Shown: positions 6,727 to 14,235 of the stretch, piece after piece
Position numbering within the stretch: position 1 is the stretch's first letter
Layout: each line of letters starts with the position of its first letter
From: a virus
DNA: 25,788 bases
Strand: one strand, 5' to 3'
IMG/VR virus record: IMGVR_UViG_3300037264_000202
Span: 1 to 25,788 of that record
Position numbers and translations under genes: made by a program
The notes under the pieces: model-generated
The model's database searches: none
Told to the model about the DNA's origin: nothing
The model's input: only the letters and a program-made list of their open reading frames with translations

Positions 6727-8600
6727 AGTACCATTGCCTCGATCGTTTCCTTGTTCTTTGGAAGACCCGCGCTCTGCAACGCCGACTGCTTCTGAATCTC
6801 AGGTTCACATCGTAGAAGCTCGATCGCGTTGGTTGCCTCTGCTTGATTGCGGAAGTAGTTTGCAATCTCTTTACGGGTTTGCGCTGGTGGAACACCGGCA
6901 GCGGCTTCGTGCTTCAACTTACCCATCCAATTCTTGAAACCTTCTTCGTCGATTGCCTGTGGACTGTTGTAACCTAGAAGCTTGACGTAGCACAACACAA
7001 CAAACTCTTCGTCCGTCTTGGTGTCGAGGAAGTCGGATGGGTCGATATTGATCAACGTCATTGGGCGCTCCCAAGTTGTTGATCTGTCCATCACAGATAG
7101 GTGATCCAATACCCACTCCCATTCCTTCCAGTTCTTATCCCAGTCGTAGTTCAACTCAGCACACTTACGTGCGTCAGCAGACATCTTCGCAAGACCCTCA
7201 CGGTCCCGCAACATAGCCGCCATCTTGTCGCAGCAATCGTCCATAGAGGTCATTGCTCGCCAGCATGTGGTCTCTGGCTCCTCATACAAGTAGGCAACGT
7301 CCATCGTTCTACCACCCAGGTGGACTGTGTAGTTCTTTTCGTCGATGTGCTCATACTTCGGAAGCTTGCCCTTCTCGGCAATAGCTGCATAATCGGTCAC
7401 CAGCACTGGAATGCCGCATGCCTTAGCTTCTTGCACTGGCATACCGCAACCTTCGGCGATCGACATTTGAACCATCATGTCAGCCATACCATATACTTCG
7501 GCTAGCTGCTCTCTAGTCAAGCCAGCACCAGTCGTTGGCGTCCGACAGCTACGCTGTCCGCACTTAGGACAAATAATGACAGGGCTTTGACGGAGATGGA
7601 TAGATGGCGCGACGAACACGTCACCACATTGCGTATTGTGACACATGTATGTTGAGCATACTTCGTGAATGATGCCTTTGCGCTTCACGGGTGAACCGTG
7701 ATATCCAGTCTGGATGCGCGCTATGGCTCGTGGGAAATCGACCGACATTGCATTGTCTGGCCAAGCCGTATGCAATAGTAGGATTGATTTCTGGATAGTC
7801 TCGTCCTTTGGATACTTCTCCTTCATCATCGCGAAGGATTTGATAACCTCAGAAATACGCTTACGCGATTGGTTACGCTGCACAAGCAGGACGATCGGCA
7901 CGTCAGCGCGGATACCCCACTTCACTCGTAGTGCGCCCTTCTCTTCTGGGGTCGGCACCTTGAAGACCTTCATATCAACACCTGGGCGCATAGCCACTGG
8001 ATGCAATCTTCCAGGAATCTTGTCTACTCCAACGAACCCTCTCTTACCAGCAGGATCCATTCGGACTTCTAGTGCGTGGTGCGACTTACGTAGTGAGTCG
8101 ATTCCAAAGTCAGAGTATGCTAGGACGTAGTTCGCACCCTTGTATGTGTTGATCCACTCTTCCTTCTGAGGAATTGAGTCAACCGTGGGCATCACTACCC
8201 ACTTGAAGTATTTGCGGAATGGACTACGCTCTTGATAGGCGACCATCCACCAGTCACGAATGTCGATCACAATGTCGGGACGGAAGTCAGATAGCACCTT
8301 CTCAAATCGCCATTTGCCGAACTGATTGGTATTTTGACCGGGCTGTGAGTCGTCACCCTGATCAAAAAGCTTCTGCTCCTCTGGGCTGTCAGGCTGATTG
8401 CCATAGAACTTCCAGCGTCCCTTGATGAATGCAGCGGCGCGGGGATCACCAGTGTTGGCATACGAGCCGAACTCTGCGATCTCATACTTGCCAGTCTCTA
8501 CTAGGCGTGGTAGGAGTTCTCGGTAGTAGGTAGAGAATCCGGTGTTAAGGAAAGAGGCTTCCCCAACGAATAGAATCTTCTTCTTGTATTCCTCTGTCAT
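6723..8600 (-). CDS. Large GT4 glycosyltransferase with inserted zinc ribbon and DUF4214-like tail
   Basis: 625 residues, long for GT4 (usually 350-420). The order is a GT-B N-terminal domain from KILFVGEASFLNTGFSTYY (8-26), the C-terminal donor domain from VPIVLLVQRNQSRKR (234-248), then an insertion at about 311-355 with C315, C320, C325, C344, C347 and C352 laid out as CHNTQC and CPKC, a zinc-ribbon pattern, then the EX7E motif AEGCGMPVQEA (E383, E391). Residues 532-590 resemble DUF4214: FVVLCYVKLLG, then EEGFKNWMGKL and a RKEIANYFRNQAEA helix. The zinc ribbon and tail probably position a partner or acceptor. It overlaps the sigma gene by ATGA, with AAGG just upstream of the start. Confidence 0.9.
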   Translation of the reverse strand: MTEEYKKKILFVGEASFLNTGFSTYYRELLPRLVETGKYEIAEFGSYANTGDPRAAAFIKGRWKFYGNQPDSPEEQKLFDQGDDSQPGQNTNQFGKWRFEKVLSDFRPDIVIDIRDWWMVAYQERSPFRKYFKWVVMPTVDSIPQKEEWINTYKGANYVLAYSDFGIDSLRKSHHALEVRMDPAGKRGFVGVDKIPGRLHPVAMRPGVDMKVFKVPTPEEKGALRVKWGIRADVPIVLLVQRNQSRKRISEVIKSFAMMKEKYPKDETIQKSILLLHTAWPDNAMSVDFPRAIARIQTGYHGSPVKRKGIIHEVCSTYMCHNTQCGDVFVAPSIHLRQSPVIICPKCGQRSCRTPTTGAGLTREQLAEVYGMADMMVQMSIAEGCGMPVQEAKACGIPVLVTDYAAIAEKGKLPKYEHIDEKNYTVHLGGRTMDVAYLYEEPETTCWRAMTSMDDCCDKMAAMLRDREGLAKMSADARKCAELNYDWDKNWKEWEWVLDHLSVMDRSTTWERPMTLINIDPSDFLDTKTDEEFVVLCYVKLLGYNSPQAIDEEGFKNWMGKLKHEAAAGVPPAQTRKEIANYFRNQAEATNAIELLRCEPEIQKQSALQSAGLPKNKETIEAMVL

Positions 8601-9226
8601 AACCTTCCCCAGTGTGTAATCTTGTCGCTAACGCTTACTTTGATGTTAGCTATCTCACTTCTTGAGAGCCCGGTATCCTGCTCGATCTGGTCGATGGTTG
8701 CCTGGGTCATGAGTAAGCTAACGACGTGTCTCTCTATCTTTGACAACCCAACGTCGTCAAGGGCTCGGAGGATGTTCTCTTCGTCTAGAGAGATTGAGGC
8801 CAGATGTTCGATTTGTTCTATATCAACCGTTTTATTTTCAACTAGGTTGAGTAGTGATCGATATGTGGCTTCTGTCTTTATGCCTAAGGTCAACATGATC
8901 TCTTGATCAGGTTTACCTTCTCTGCGCATTTGATACGCTTTGTTGGCTTGTCGTCTTAGCTTTTCATCTACAGTAAAAACCCCGCTGAAGGAATTGGCTT
9001 CCTCCAGCAGGGCGTTTCTGATGCATCTTCTGACATACGCACTCAGCGAACCAACGGAAGAATCGTATGTTTTCAGCGCCACGATTAGTGCCATTGCACC
9101 AACTTGTTGCAGGTCAGCAATTGAAACTACCGACTTGTTGTTGATGACAATAGACCTAATCAAAGACCCAATAAGGCCCTTGTGACGCGAATACAATCTC
9201 TCCAATGATTCCTGAGAATCGATCAT
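8597..9226 (-). CDS. Phage sigma-70-type RNA polymerase sigma factor
   Basis: 209 residues. Residues 36-76 form region 2: ADLQQVGAMALIVALKTYD with the helix that binds the core enzyme and the -10 element, followed by GSLSAYVRRCIRNALLEEA. Residues 88-120 have the length and EIMLTLGI helix of region 3, and 158-205 form a region 4 HTH: LSKIERHVVSLL then TIDQIEQDTGLSRSEIANI. There is no region 1.1, as in phage and alternative sigma factors. It should steer host RNA polymerase to phage promoters of a later class. The ribosome binding site is weak and the gene starts 6 bases after the ssb stop, so it is likely translated by coupling. Confidence 0.85.
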   Translation of the reverse strand: MIDSQESLERLYSRHKGLIGSLIRSIVINNKSVVSIADLQQVGAMALIVALKTYDSSVGSLSAYVRRCIRNALLEEANSFSGVFTVDEKLRRQANKAYQMRREGKPDQEIMLTLGIKTEATYRSLLNLVENKTVDIEQIEHLASISLDEENILRALDDVGLSKIERHVVSLLMTQATIDQIEQDTGLSRSEIANIKVSVSDKITHWGRL

Positions 9227-9232
9227 GGCAGA

Positions 9233-9703
9233 TCAGAACGGGATGTTGGCTTCTTCGCCGTCCGTGTTCTTTCCGCCACGAGCACCCTGGGCGCTCTTGC
9301 CAGAAGTCACGGGCGCACGTCCCGCACCCTTGCCAGCTACTACTGGTTGGGTTTCCTCTACCTGCTCTTCACTAACACCGCCCTCAGTGGTACGACGATT
9401 GGATGTCGTAGCAGTGATCGTGGTGATATTCAAACGAAGGCGACTACGCGGTTGGCCTTCCTTGTCTTCCCATGTATCGGTCTCTAGGTCTCCGCTGACC
9501 GACACGCCATTTCCCTTCTTGAAGCTTTCAAGAATGTCTGCCCGGCGACCCCATGCGATACAATCGATGAATGTCGTCTTCCGGTTCTCTTCCTTGCCAC
9601 GATTGAACGCAATCGAGAACACCACGCGGCGCTTCTCGCCCTCACCAAAAAACTGAGGGTCACGAGTAAGACGCCCAGTCACAAATGCTACACCGTTGTC
9701 CAT
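9233..9703 (-). CDS. ssb: Single-stranded DNA-binding protein
   Basis: 156 residues. Residues 1-105 are the OB fold: GRLTRDPQF (11-19), VVFSIAFNR, TTFIDCIAWGRRADIL and GNGVSVSGDLETDTWED are characteristic SSB strands. A low-complexity linker rich in Gly, Ser, Ala and Thr (105-148) leads to an acidic end GEEANIPF, the short tail by which SSB recruits replication partners. It coats single strands at the phage fork and should serve the DnaE polymerase encoded upstream. The start is decided by AAAGGAG 5 bases upstream, which is held in a small hairpin (see 9708-9720). Confidence 0.95.
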   Translation of the reverse strand: MDNGVAFVTGRLTRDPQFFGEGEKRRVVFSIAFNRGKEENRKTTFIDCIAWGRRADILESFKKGNGVSVSGDLETDTWEDKEGQPRSRLRLNITTITATTSNRRTTEGGVSEEQVEETQPVVAGKGAGRAPVTSGKSAQGARGGKNTDGEEANIPF

Positions 9704-9705
9704 AG

Positions 9706-10209
9706 CTACTCCTTTGGAGTTGAAAAAGTAAACACTATCTTCGTCAATTGGAACTGGATAAGACTCAAGAAGTCATCTAGGACATCAGTCTGTTCACAAG
9801 CTGCGAGCAGTTCTGAATCCAACTGTTGCCCTTCCTCATACGACGAGTACAAGTTTTTCAAAGAATCTTGTCTAGCTACAAATCTCTGTATGTCAGCTTC
9901 CTTACCGTCAAAGGTGGGAGGCATGAACTCTATATCTTCTAGTTGTTCCCCAAGGTGGTTGAAAACCTTAAGGCCACCGGCATCCACACCGACCATTTTG
10001 ATTAGGCTCGCCACGATTAGCCTGAGCATCATCTCAGCGGCGAGTTCCGTAACCGGGATAGGCGATTGGGTAACGTTACAGAGGAATCCTGTGGATTCGT
10101 CGTCCGCCTTATACCACTTGAACTTAAGGATTTGTGGTCCTTCTGGGGTGGTCAACATCATCTTGATATCTCCACGCACACCGTCCAATGTTACCGTTAG
10201 TTCAGCCAT
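9706..10209 (-). CDS. Unknown protein upstream of ssb
   Basis: 167 residues, not recognised. Beta-rich N-terminal half (residues 1-45, with LTVTLDGVRGDIKM and PQILKFKWYKAD), a hydrophobic helix MMLRLIVASLIKMVG (60-74) and an acidic helical C-terminus (104-150). No cysteine cluster or nucleotide motif. The ATG at 10209 has no close ribosome binding site; an in-frame ATG at 10161 has GGAG 8 bases upstream and could be the real start, giving 151 residues. It follows a 32-base gap and precedes ssb with its own hairpin junction, so it probably acts in replication. Confidence 0.75.
   Translation of the reverse strand: MAELTVTLDGVRGDIKMMLTTPEGPQILKFKWYKADDESTGFLCNVTQSPIPVTELAAEMMLRLIVASLIKMVGVDAGGLKVFNHLGEQLEDIEFMPPTFDGKEADIQRFVARQDSLKNLYSSYEEGQQLDSELLAACEQTDVLDDFLSLIQFQLTKIVFTFSTPKE
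9708..9720 (-). promoter_or_regulatory. Hairpin that buries the ssb ribosome binding site
   Basis: On the minus strand, ACTCC, a 3-base loop AAA, and GGAGT make a perfect 5-bp stem. The 3' arm holds the GGAG core of the ssb ribosome binding site, and the upstream gene's TAG stop (GAG TAG) is at the base of the stem. A ribosome finishing the upstream 167-residue gene would open it, so ssb translation is probably coupled to that gene. The structure is seen directly; the regulatory effect is inferred. Confidence 0.5.
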
Positions 10210-10241
10210 ACTGTATATGTGTGGCTATAGACGCCTTTCGG

Positions 10242-10454
10242 TCAGCTTTTCCCTACTTCCCGCTCGACAACTACGAACGGAAAGTTGAACGCCTGCCATA
10301 CTGGTCGCCAACCCTCAGCCGCCGATAGTTTTGTTAGCCATTCGAACATACCAGATTCACCAAGTGTAATAGGCGCTCCCGCTTGAACGCCAGCTTCCAG
10401 CTTAGCCAGAATATCTTCTGGAATGCGAATCTCCCTAAACTCCATCTTCTTCAT
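10242..10454 (-). CDS. Small unknown protein resembling DUF4177
   Basis: 70 residues. The LTKLSAAEGWRPVW stretch (40-53) followed by FVVVERE (60-66) recalls the 'LN-x-LG-x-EGWELV... R' pattern of DUF4177, small proteins of unknown role. The match is by eye and could be chance. The start has GAGG 5 bases upstream and overlaps the DnaE stop by ATGA. It is carried in the polymerase-SSB segment and may be a small replication accessory, but nothing proves it. Confidence 0.6.
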   Translation of the reverse strand: MKKMEFREIRIPEDILAKLEAGVQAGAPITLGESGMFEWLTKLSAAEGWRPVWQAFNFPFVVVEREVGKS

Positions 10455-13400
10455 ACGAGCCTCACCCGGTTAACGATTAAACCACGATCCGAAGTCTTGC
10501 CATTGATGAACACAACGTCACCAATCTGAACACCTAGAGACTTCATTAGTTCCAGTGTATCTGGGAACGCACAGGCACCCTCTAGTGCGTAGGTCGAGTC
10601 GCTAAGGTTGATAAACGCCATGGCGCGACCCTGAGTCTTGCCCTTCTTGACGACTACCTCTCTCATCTCTTCAACTACGACACACAGTTCTACGCTTGAA
10701 CCAGGGCCTAGTTCGTTAGCCCCGATCTGCTTGCACGTATGGCGGGCACCCGACATCGCGCGGTTAAGGTCAGCCATGCTGCCAGATAGCGTAGCGCCCA
10801 GGAAATGCTTCTCCCACTGTAGGATCTGTGGGATTGAATCCCTGTATGACTCTGCGTTGAATGTTACCACTAGGTTGCGTAGCAACTCTCGGCGATTGAC
10901 ATTAGGCATCTTCTTCTTTGCCTTACGGCGGTCTTCTATGGTGGCTTCGTCTGCAATAGCTGTGATTCTATCAGCAACCGTTCCCTTGTAATCAGCCAAC
11001 ATCTCGTATTCCTTGTCTGTCATACCTTCAACTAGTGCATACTGCGCACGCATCAGGCGACGTGGAAGGTTGAATTCGTCCAGCACACCAGCGGCGATGA
11101 ATGCATCGATCACTGGTCGCTTCATCTTGCTCTCTGACGCTAGGGTGATGAACTCCTCAAAGCTTTTCGCCACTCGACAGACTACTACAGATTTCATTGC
11201 AGAGTCACCAACACCACGGATGTGTGAGAAGCCGAACGAAATTGTCTTGTCGTCAATGATACTGAAATCATCCTGACTTCTGCTTAGTCTAGGTGGCACT
11301 ACATCCACTCCAAGTAGTTTACCGTCATTCACAAATGAAGCGATTACGTCCTGTGGCGTTCTTTGTTGGTTCGCTTTGTCCTTGGCGTAGATCAAATTCG
11401 CACATAGGAACTCTGTGTAGTAGTTCGCCTTCACCCACGCTGTCCAATAGGCCAACACTGCGTAGCCCACGGCGTGACTCTTGTTAAAGCCGTATCCAGC
11501 CTGCTTCTCAATCCACGACCAGATTTGTTCGGCGATTTCCTTTGGCACAGACTGTGTAGCGCCAGTCATAAACTGATTCATCTTCTCGCGCAACTCTTCT
11601 GGCTTCTTCTTACCGATTACCTTTCTGACTGCATCGGCTTCTTTCAGATCCATACCTGCAACCTTCTGGCAAATCTCCATAACCTGCTCTTGATAGAGCA
11701 AGATGCCCTTTGTGGGCGCAAGAATTGGCTCAAGGATCGGATGGATGTATGCTGGTTGCTGCCTGCCGCTCTTGATCTCAGCGTAAGTATCAGCCATACC
11801 AGTGTCCAAACACGCAGGACGAATAATGGCAACTAGCTCGCCAATCTCTTCTACTGTGCGAGGCTTACATTTCTTTGACCACGAACGACCGAGTGATGAC
11901 TCTAGCTGAAAGACACCTTGGTTGTGTCCTTCCGCGAGCATGTCAAACACCTTCTGGTCTTGCAGTGGCAGTGTGAGAAGATCGAACTTCTTACCATGGC
12001 GCTTCTCCACCATCTCTAGCGCGGTACGCAAAACGTCAAGAGTTGCAATCCCTAAGATGTCCACCTTGAGCAGACCGAATGCATCTACTGCGTCCATATC
12101 CCATCCGCAGATGAGTTCTTCTTTGTTCGCGCCTTTTACAAGAGGGATACCAGCGATATCAAAGTCGCGATCAGCAATGACCACAGCAGCAGGATGAACA
12201 CCCGAAGTTTTATAGCATCCCTCAAGTCTTGCAGCAATGTCGAAGAGTTCTTTGTAGGAAGTGGTTCGAATGATTCTTCCACCGCGTTCAATGTCGATCG
12301 GCTTAGTGTCGTTAGAGATTTCCTTGAGCTTCGGAACAGCCGCGATAGCTTCCGCCAAAGAGATTGAAGCATGGTCGTCATTCTTTGCTGGGACGAGTCC
12401 TGTGATTAGACTCTTGGTGTTTTCGTCGATACCGGCTACTCGCATTACGTCCTTCAAGACCTGACGAGCACCTAGAGAAGAAAGAGTAACGATCTGTGCC
12501 ACCCGTTGGTCGCCGAAGCGCTTACGCACGTAGGCGATCACTTCGTCACGGCGGCTCTTCTCAACGTCTGTGTCGATATCTGGCATCGAGCCCTTACGAC
12601 CAGCGTTGTAGAATCGCTCCCAGATCAAACCATACTGGATCGGGTCAATCTGCGTAATGCCCAGCAGATAGCTAACCAACGAGCCACCGGCAGATCCTCT
12701 CGACGGACCTAGAGTGATCTTGTTATTGCGGCAGTAGTCCGTGATGTCGGATACGATCAGGAAGTAGTCGGCGAGTCCTGCGGACTCAACGTCAACTAGC
12801 TCGTAATTGACACGTAGCGCATACTCCTTCTTAGGATCAAGGATTGTGCGGCGTTTCCATCCCTCACGGAGCTTAACCCTCAATTGATCCATGGACGAAA
12901 CCTTGCCGTCACCTGGGTATTGTGGTAGGCGCATCTGTCCGAGATTCAGTCCCACATTGCATCTAGCTGCGATTTCTCTTGTCCGATCGACTTCCTCTGG
13001 CAAGATGTCCGTTCCGTTCAGAACCAACTCACGGTTCTTGAGATAGAACTCTTCAGTCGAAAAGCCGTGCGACCCTTCCTCAACTGCCGACTTGCCGAAA
13101 GCCATAGCTTTCAAGAAGCTGTGGGCCTTGGCGTCTTCCTTGCGCACATAGTGTGCATCTTGAGTCGCGATAGTTTGGATACCAAGCTCTGCCGCCATCT
13201 CACGGACACGCTTGTTGATAATCTTCTGTTCGGGGATGCCACCGTCCTGAACCTCGAAGAATAGATTCTTGTTGCCGAGGATTCGGATGAGCGAGCGAGC
13301 ATAGCGATATGCCTCTGGGATGTTGGCAGCTTCCTTTAGCTGCGAAACCTCACCAGGATTCTGCGCCCAGGTCATCTTGTCGAATAGCCAGTAGCTGATC

Positions 13401-13867
13401 GGTCCGTGCATACACGCGGTCAGAACGATTAGCCCCTCGCTATGCTTCTCCAAGTCCGCTAGATCGATGCGTGGCTTGTAGTGAAACCTCTTGTTGGCGA
13501 TGGTCGTTAGCCGGATGATATTGTTCATACCTACGTCGTTCTCAGGAAGAACAACTAGGTGATGTGCATGGCGATCCTTCTTGTCGTGTTCGTCCGTTAG
13601 GTAGAACTCGCACCCGAGGATTGGCTTGATGCCAGCCTTCTTGCATTCTTTGTAGAACTCAACCCATCCAAAGATGTTACCATGGTTTGTGAGTGCTAGC
13701 GTATCGAGCTTCAATTCCTTGGCCCGCTTCACCATGTCGGTGATCGAAGCCTGACCGTCTAGGAACGAGTGATTCGAGTGATTGTGTAGATGAACAATCT
13801 CGCTAACTGTCTGACTTGAGCTTTTGCTCTCCCTTTCCTTCGCCATATCCTTGGTGTCGTTTATCAC
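10451..13867 (-). CDS. dnaE: DNA polymerase III alpha subunit (C-family polymerase) with intact PHP domain
   Basis: 1138 residues, the usual DnaE size. The PHP domain begins at HLHNHSNHSFLDG (26-38). All nine metal-binding positions of an active PHP exonuclease appear present: H28, H30, D37, H62, E87, H103, C152, D237 and H239. The polymerase palm has GPSRGSAGGSLVSYLLGIT (387-405), PDIDTD with catalytic D430 and D432, and D604 in KVDILGI. The OB fold occupies roughly the last 90 residues. It synthesises phage DNA and probably proofreads by itself. The chosen start is GTG at 13867, with GAGAGG 7 bases upstream; an ATG at 13846 is the alternative. It overlaps the zinc-ribbon gene by 65 bases. 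Confidence 0.96.
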   Translation of the reverse strand: MINDTKDMAKERESKSSSQTVSEIVHLHNHSNHSFLDGQASITDMVKRAKELKLDTLALTNHGNIFGWVEFYKECKKAGIKPILGCEFYLTDEHDKKDRHAHHLVVLPENDVGMNNIIRLTTIANKRFHYKPRIDLADLEKHSEGLIVLTACMHGPISYWLFDKMTWAQNPGEVSQLKEAANIPEAYRYARSLIRILGNKNLFFEVQDGGIPEQKIINKRVREMAAELGIQTIATQDAHYVRKEDAKAHSFLKAMAFGKSAVEEGSHGFSTEEFYLKNRELVLNGTDILPEEVDRTREIAARCNVGLNLGQMRLPQYPGDGKVSSMDQLRVKLREGWKRRTILDPKKEYALRVNYELVDVESAGLADYFLIVSDITDYCRNNKITLGPSRGSAGGSLVSYLLGITQIDPIQYGLIWERFYNAGRKGSMPDIDTDVEKSRRDEVIAYVRKRFGDQRVAQIVTLSSLGARQVLKDVMRVAGIDENTKSLITGLVPAKNDDHASISLAEAIAAVPKLKEISNDTKPIDIERGGRIIRTTSYKELFDIAARLEGCYKTSGVHPAAVVIADRDFDIAGIPLVKGANKEELICGWDMDAVDAFGLLKVDILGIATLDVLRTALEMVEKRHGKKFDLLTLPLQDQKVFDMLAEGHNQGVFQLESSLGRSWSKKCKPRTVEEIGELVAIIRPACLDTGMADTYAEIKSGRQQPAYIHPILEPILAPTKGILLYQEQVMEICQKVAGMDLKEADAVRKVIGKKKPEELREKMNQFMTGATQSVPKEIAEQIWSWIEKQAGYGFNKSHAVGYAVLAYWTAWVKANYYTEFLCANLIYAKDKANQQRTPQDVIASFVNDGKLLGVDVVPPRLSRSQDDFSIIDDKTISFGFSHIRGVGDSAMKSVVVCRVAKSFEEFITLASESKMKRPVIDAFIAAGVLDEFNLPRRLMRAQYALVEGMTDKEYEMLADYKGTVADRITAIADEATIEDRRKAKKKMPNVNRRELLRNLVVTFNAESYRDSIPQILQWEKHFLGATLSGSMADLNRAMSGARHTCKQIGANELGPGSSVELCVVVEEMREVVVKKGKTQGRAMAFINLSDSTYALEGACAFPDTLELMKSLGVQIGDVVFINGKTSDRGLIVNRVRLV

Positions 13868-14198
13868 TACCTTGCCTCTCTTGCTGTTTGTCGATGTTTG
13901 ACGTTACTCGATCAGCATGTCGCTGCGCGAGTGTCTTGGTGAGACCGTCTTCTTTTCGACGCATCTCTCCCTTGTTTTGTGCCCAGTAACGATCCATGCT
14001 CATGTAATTTTTGGTTCCGCCCATAACGCTAGGCATTGCTCCTAGCGCAATGTATCTATACAACGTAGTCGTTTTGCATTGCGGGCACTTCCTGCGCTTT
14101 AGCCGTCCATCTTCCATGACGAACTTGTCATAGTCAACAGCTAGAAACATATGTGGCTGAACACCACTGCAAGTAATGCATTGAAAGTCGTAAAGCAT
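13803..14198 (-). CDS. FmdB-like zinc-ribbon protein
   Basis: 131 residues from the ATG at 14198; the frame stays open from a GTG at 14213, but MLYDFQC is the expected beginning of this family. C7-x2-C10 and C38-x2-C41 form a zinc ribbon as in FmdB-type putative regulators. The rest is charged and probably unstructured: Lys/Arg/Gln/Glu-rich, with repeated KQQ and GEGKGE stretches. Many phages carry such proteins between replication genes; the function is unknown, perhaps an adaptor to DNA or polymerase. A 6-bp hairpin directly abuts the start (14199-14214). It ends inside the polymerase gene. Confidence 0.72.
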   Translation of the reverse strand: MLYDFQCITCSGVQPHMFLAVDYDKFVMEDGRLKRRKCPQCKTTTLYRYIALGAMPSVMGGTKNYMSMDRYWAQNKGEMRRKEDGLTKTLAQRHADRVTSNIDKQQERQGSDKRHQGYGEGKGEQKLKSDS

Positions 14199-14214
14199 GG
14201 TGTTTACCAACACC
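14199..14214 (-). promoter_or_regulatory. Perfect 6-bp hairpin directly before the zinc-ribbon gene start
   Basis: GGTGTT and AACACC pair around the loop GGTA, with the ATG (14198) following at once. The GGAAGG ribosome binding site (14218-14213) lies just 5' and its last two bases are in the stem. Folding would either bring GGAA next to the start codon, as hairpins do before some T4 genes, or hide part of the site. It sits in a rare gap between genes and there is no run of T after it, so it is not a typical terminator. Confidence 0.45.
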
Positions 14215-14235
14215 TTCCAGTTTTATTTTTCATTA

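Noticed and set aside
1-7000. Apparent richness in the tetranucleotide CTAG, with a dense patch near 2220-2400
   Set aside because: A rough hand count gave about 40 in 7 kb against about 27 expected from base composition. That is a modest excess at most and fits codon choice; it is not depleted as in many enterobacterial genomes, but nothing more can be said.
9225-9656. 143-codon open frame on the plus strand opposite ssb
   Set aside because: It is antisense to a clear SSB gene, has a Pro/Ser/Arg-rich shadow composition and no family motif or ribosome binding site. Similar plus-strand frames at 7101-7505 and 7714-8130 lie opposite the large GT4 gene and are rejected for the same reasons.
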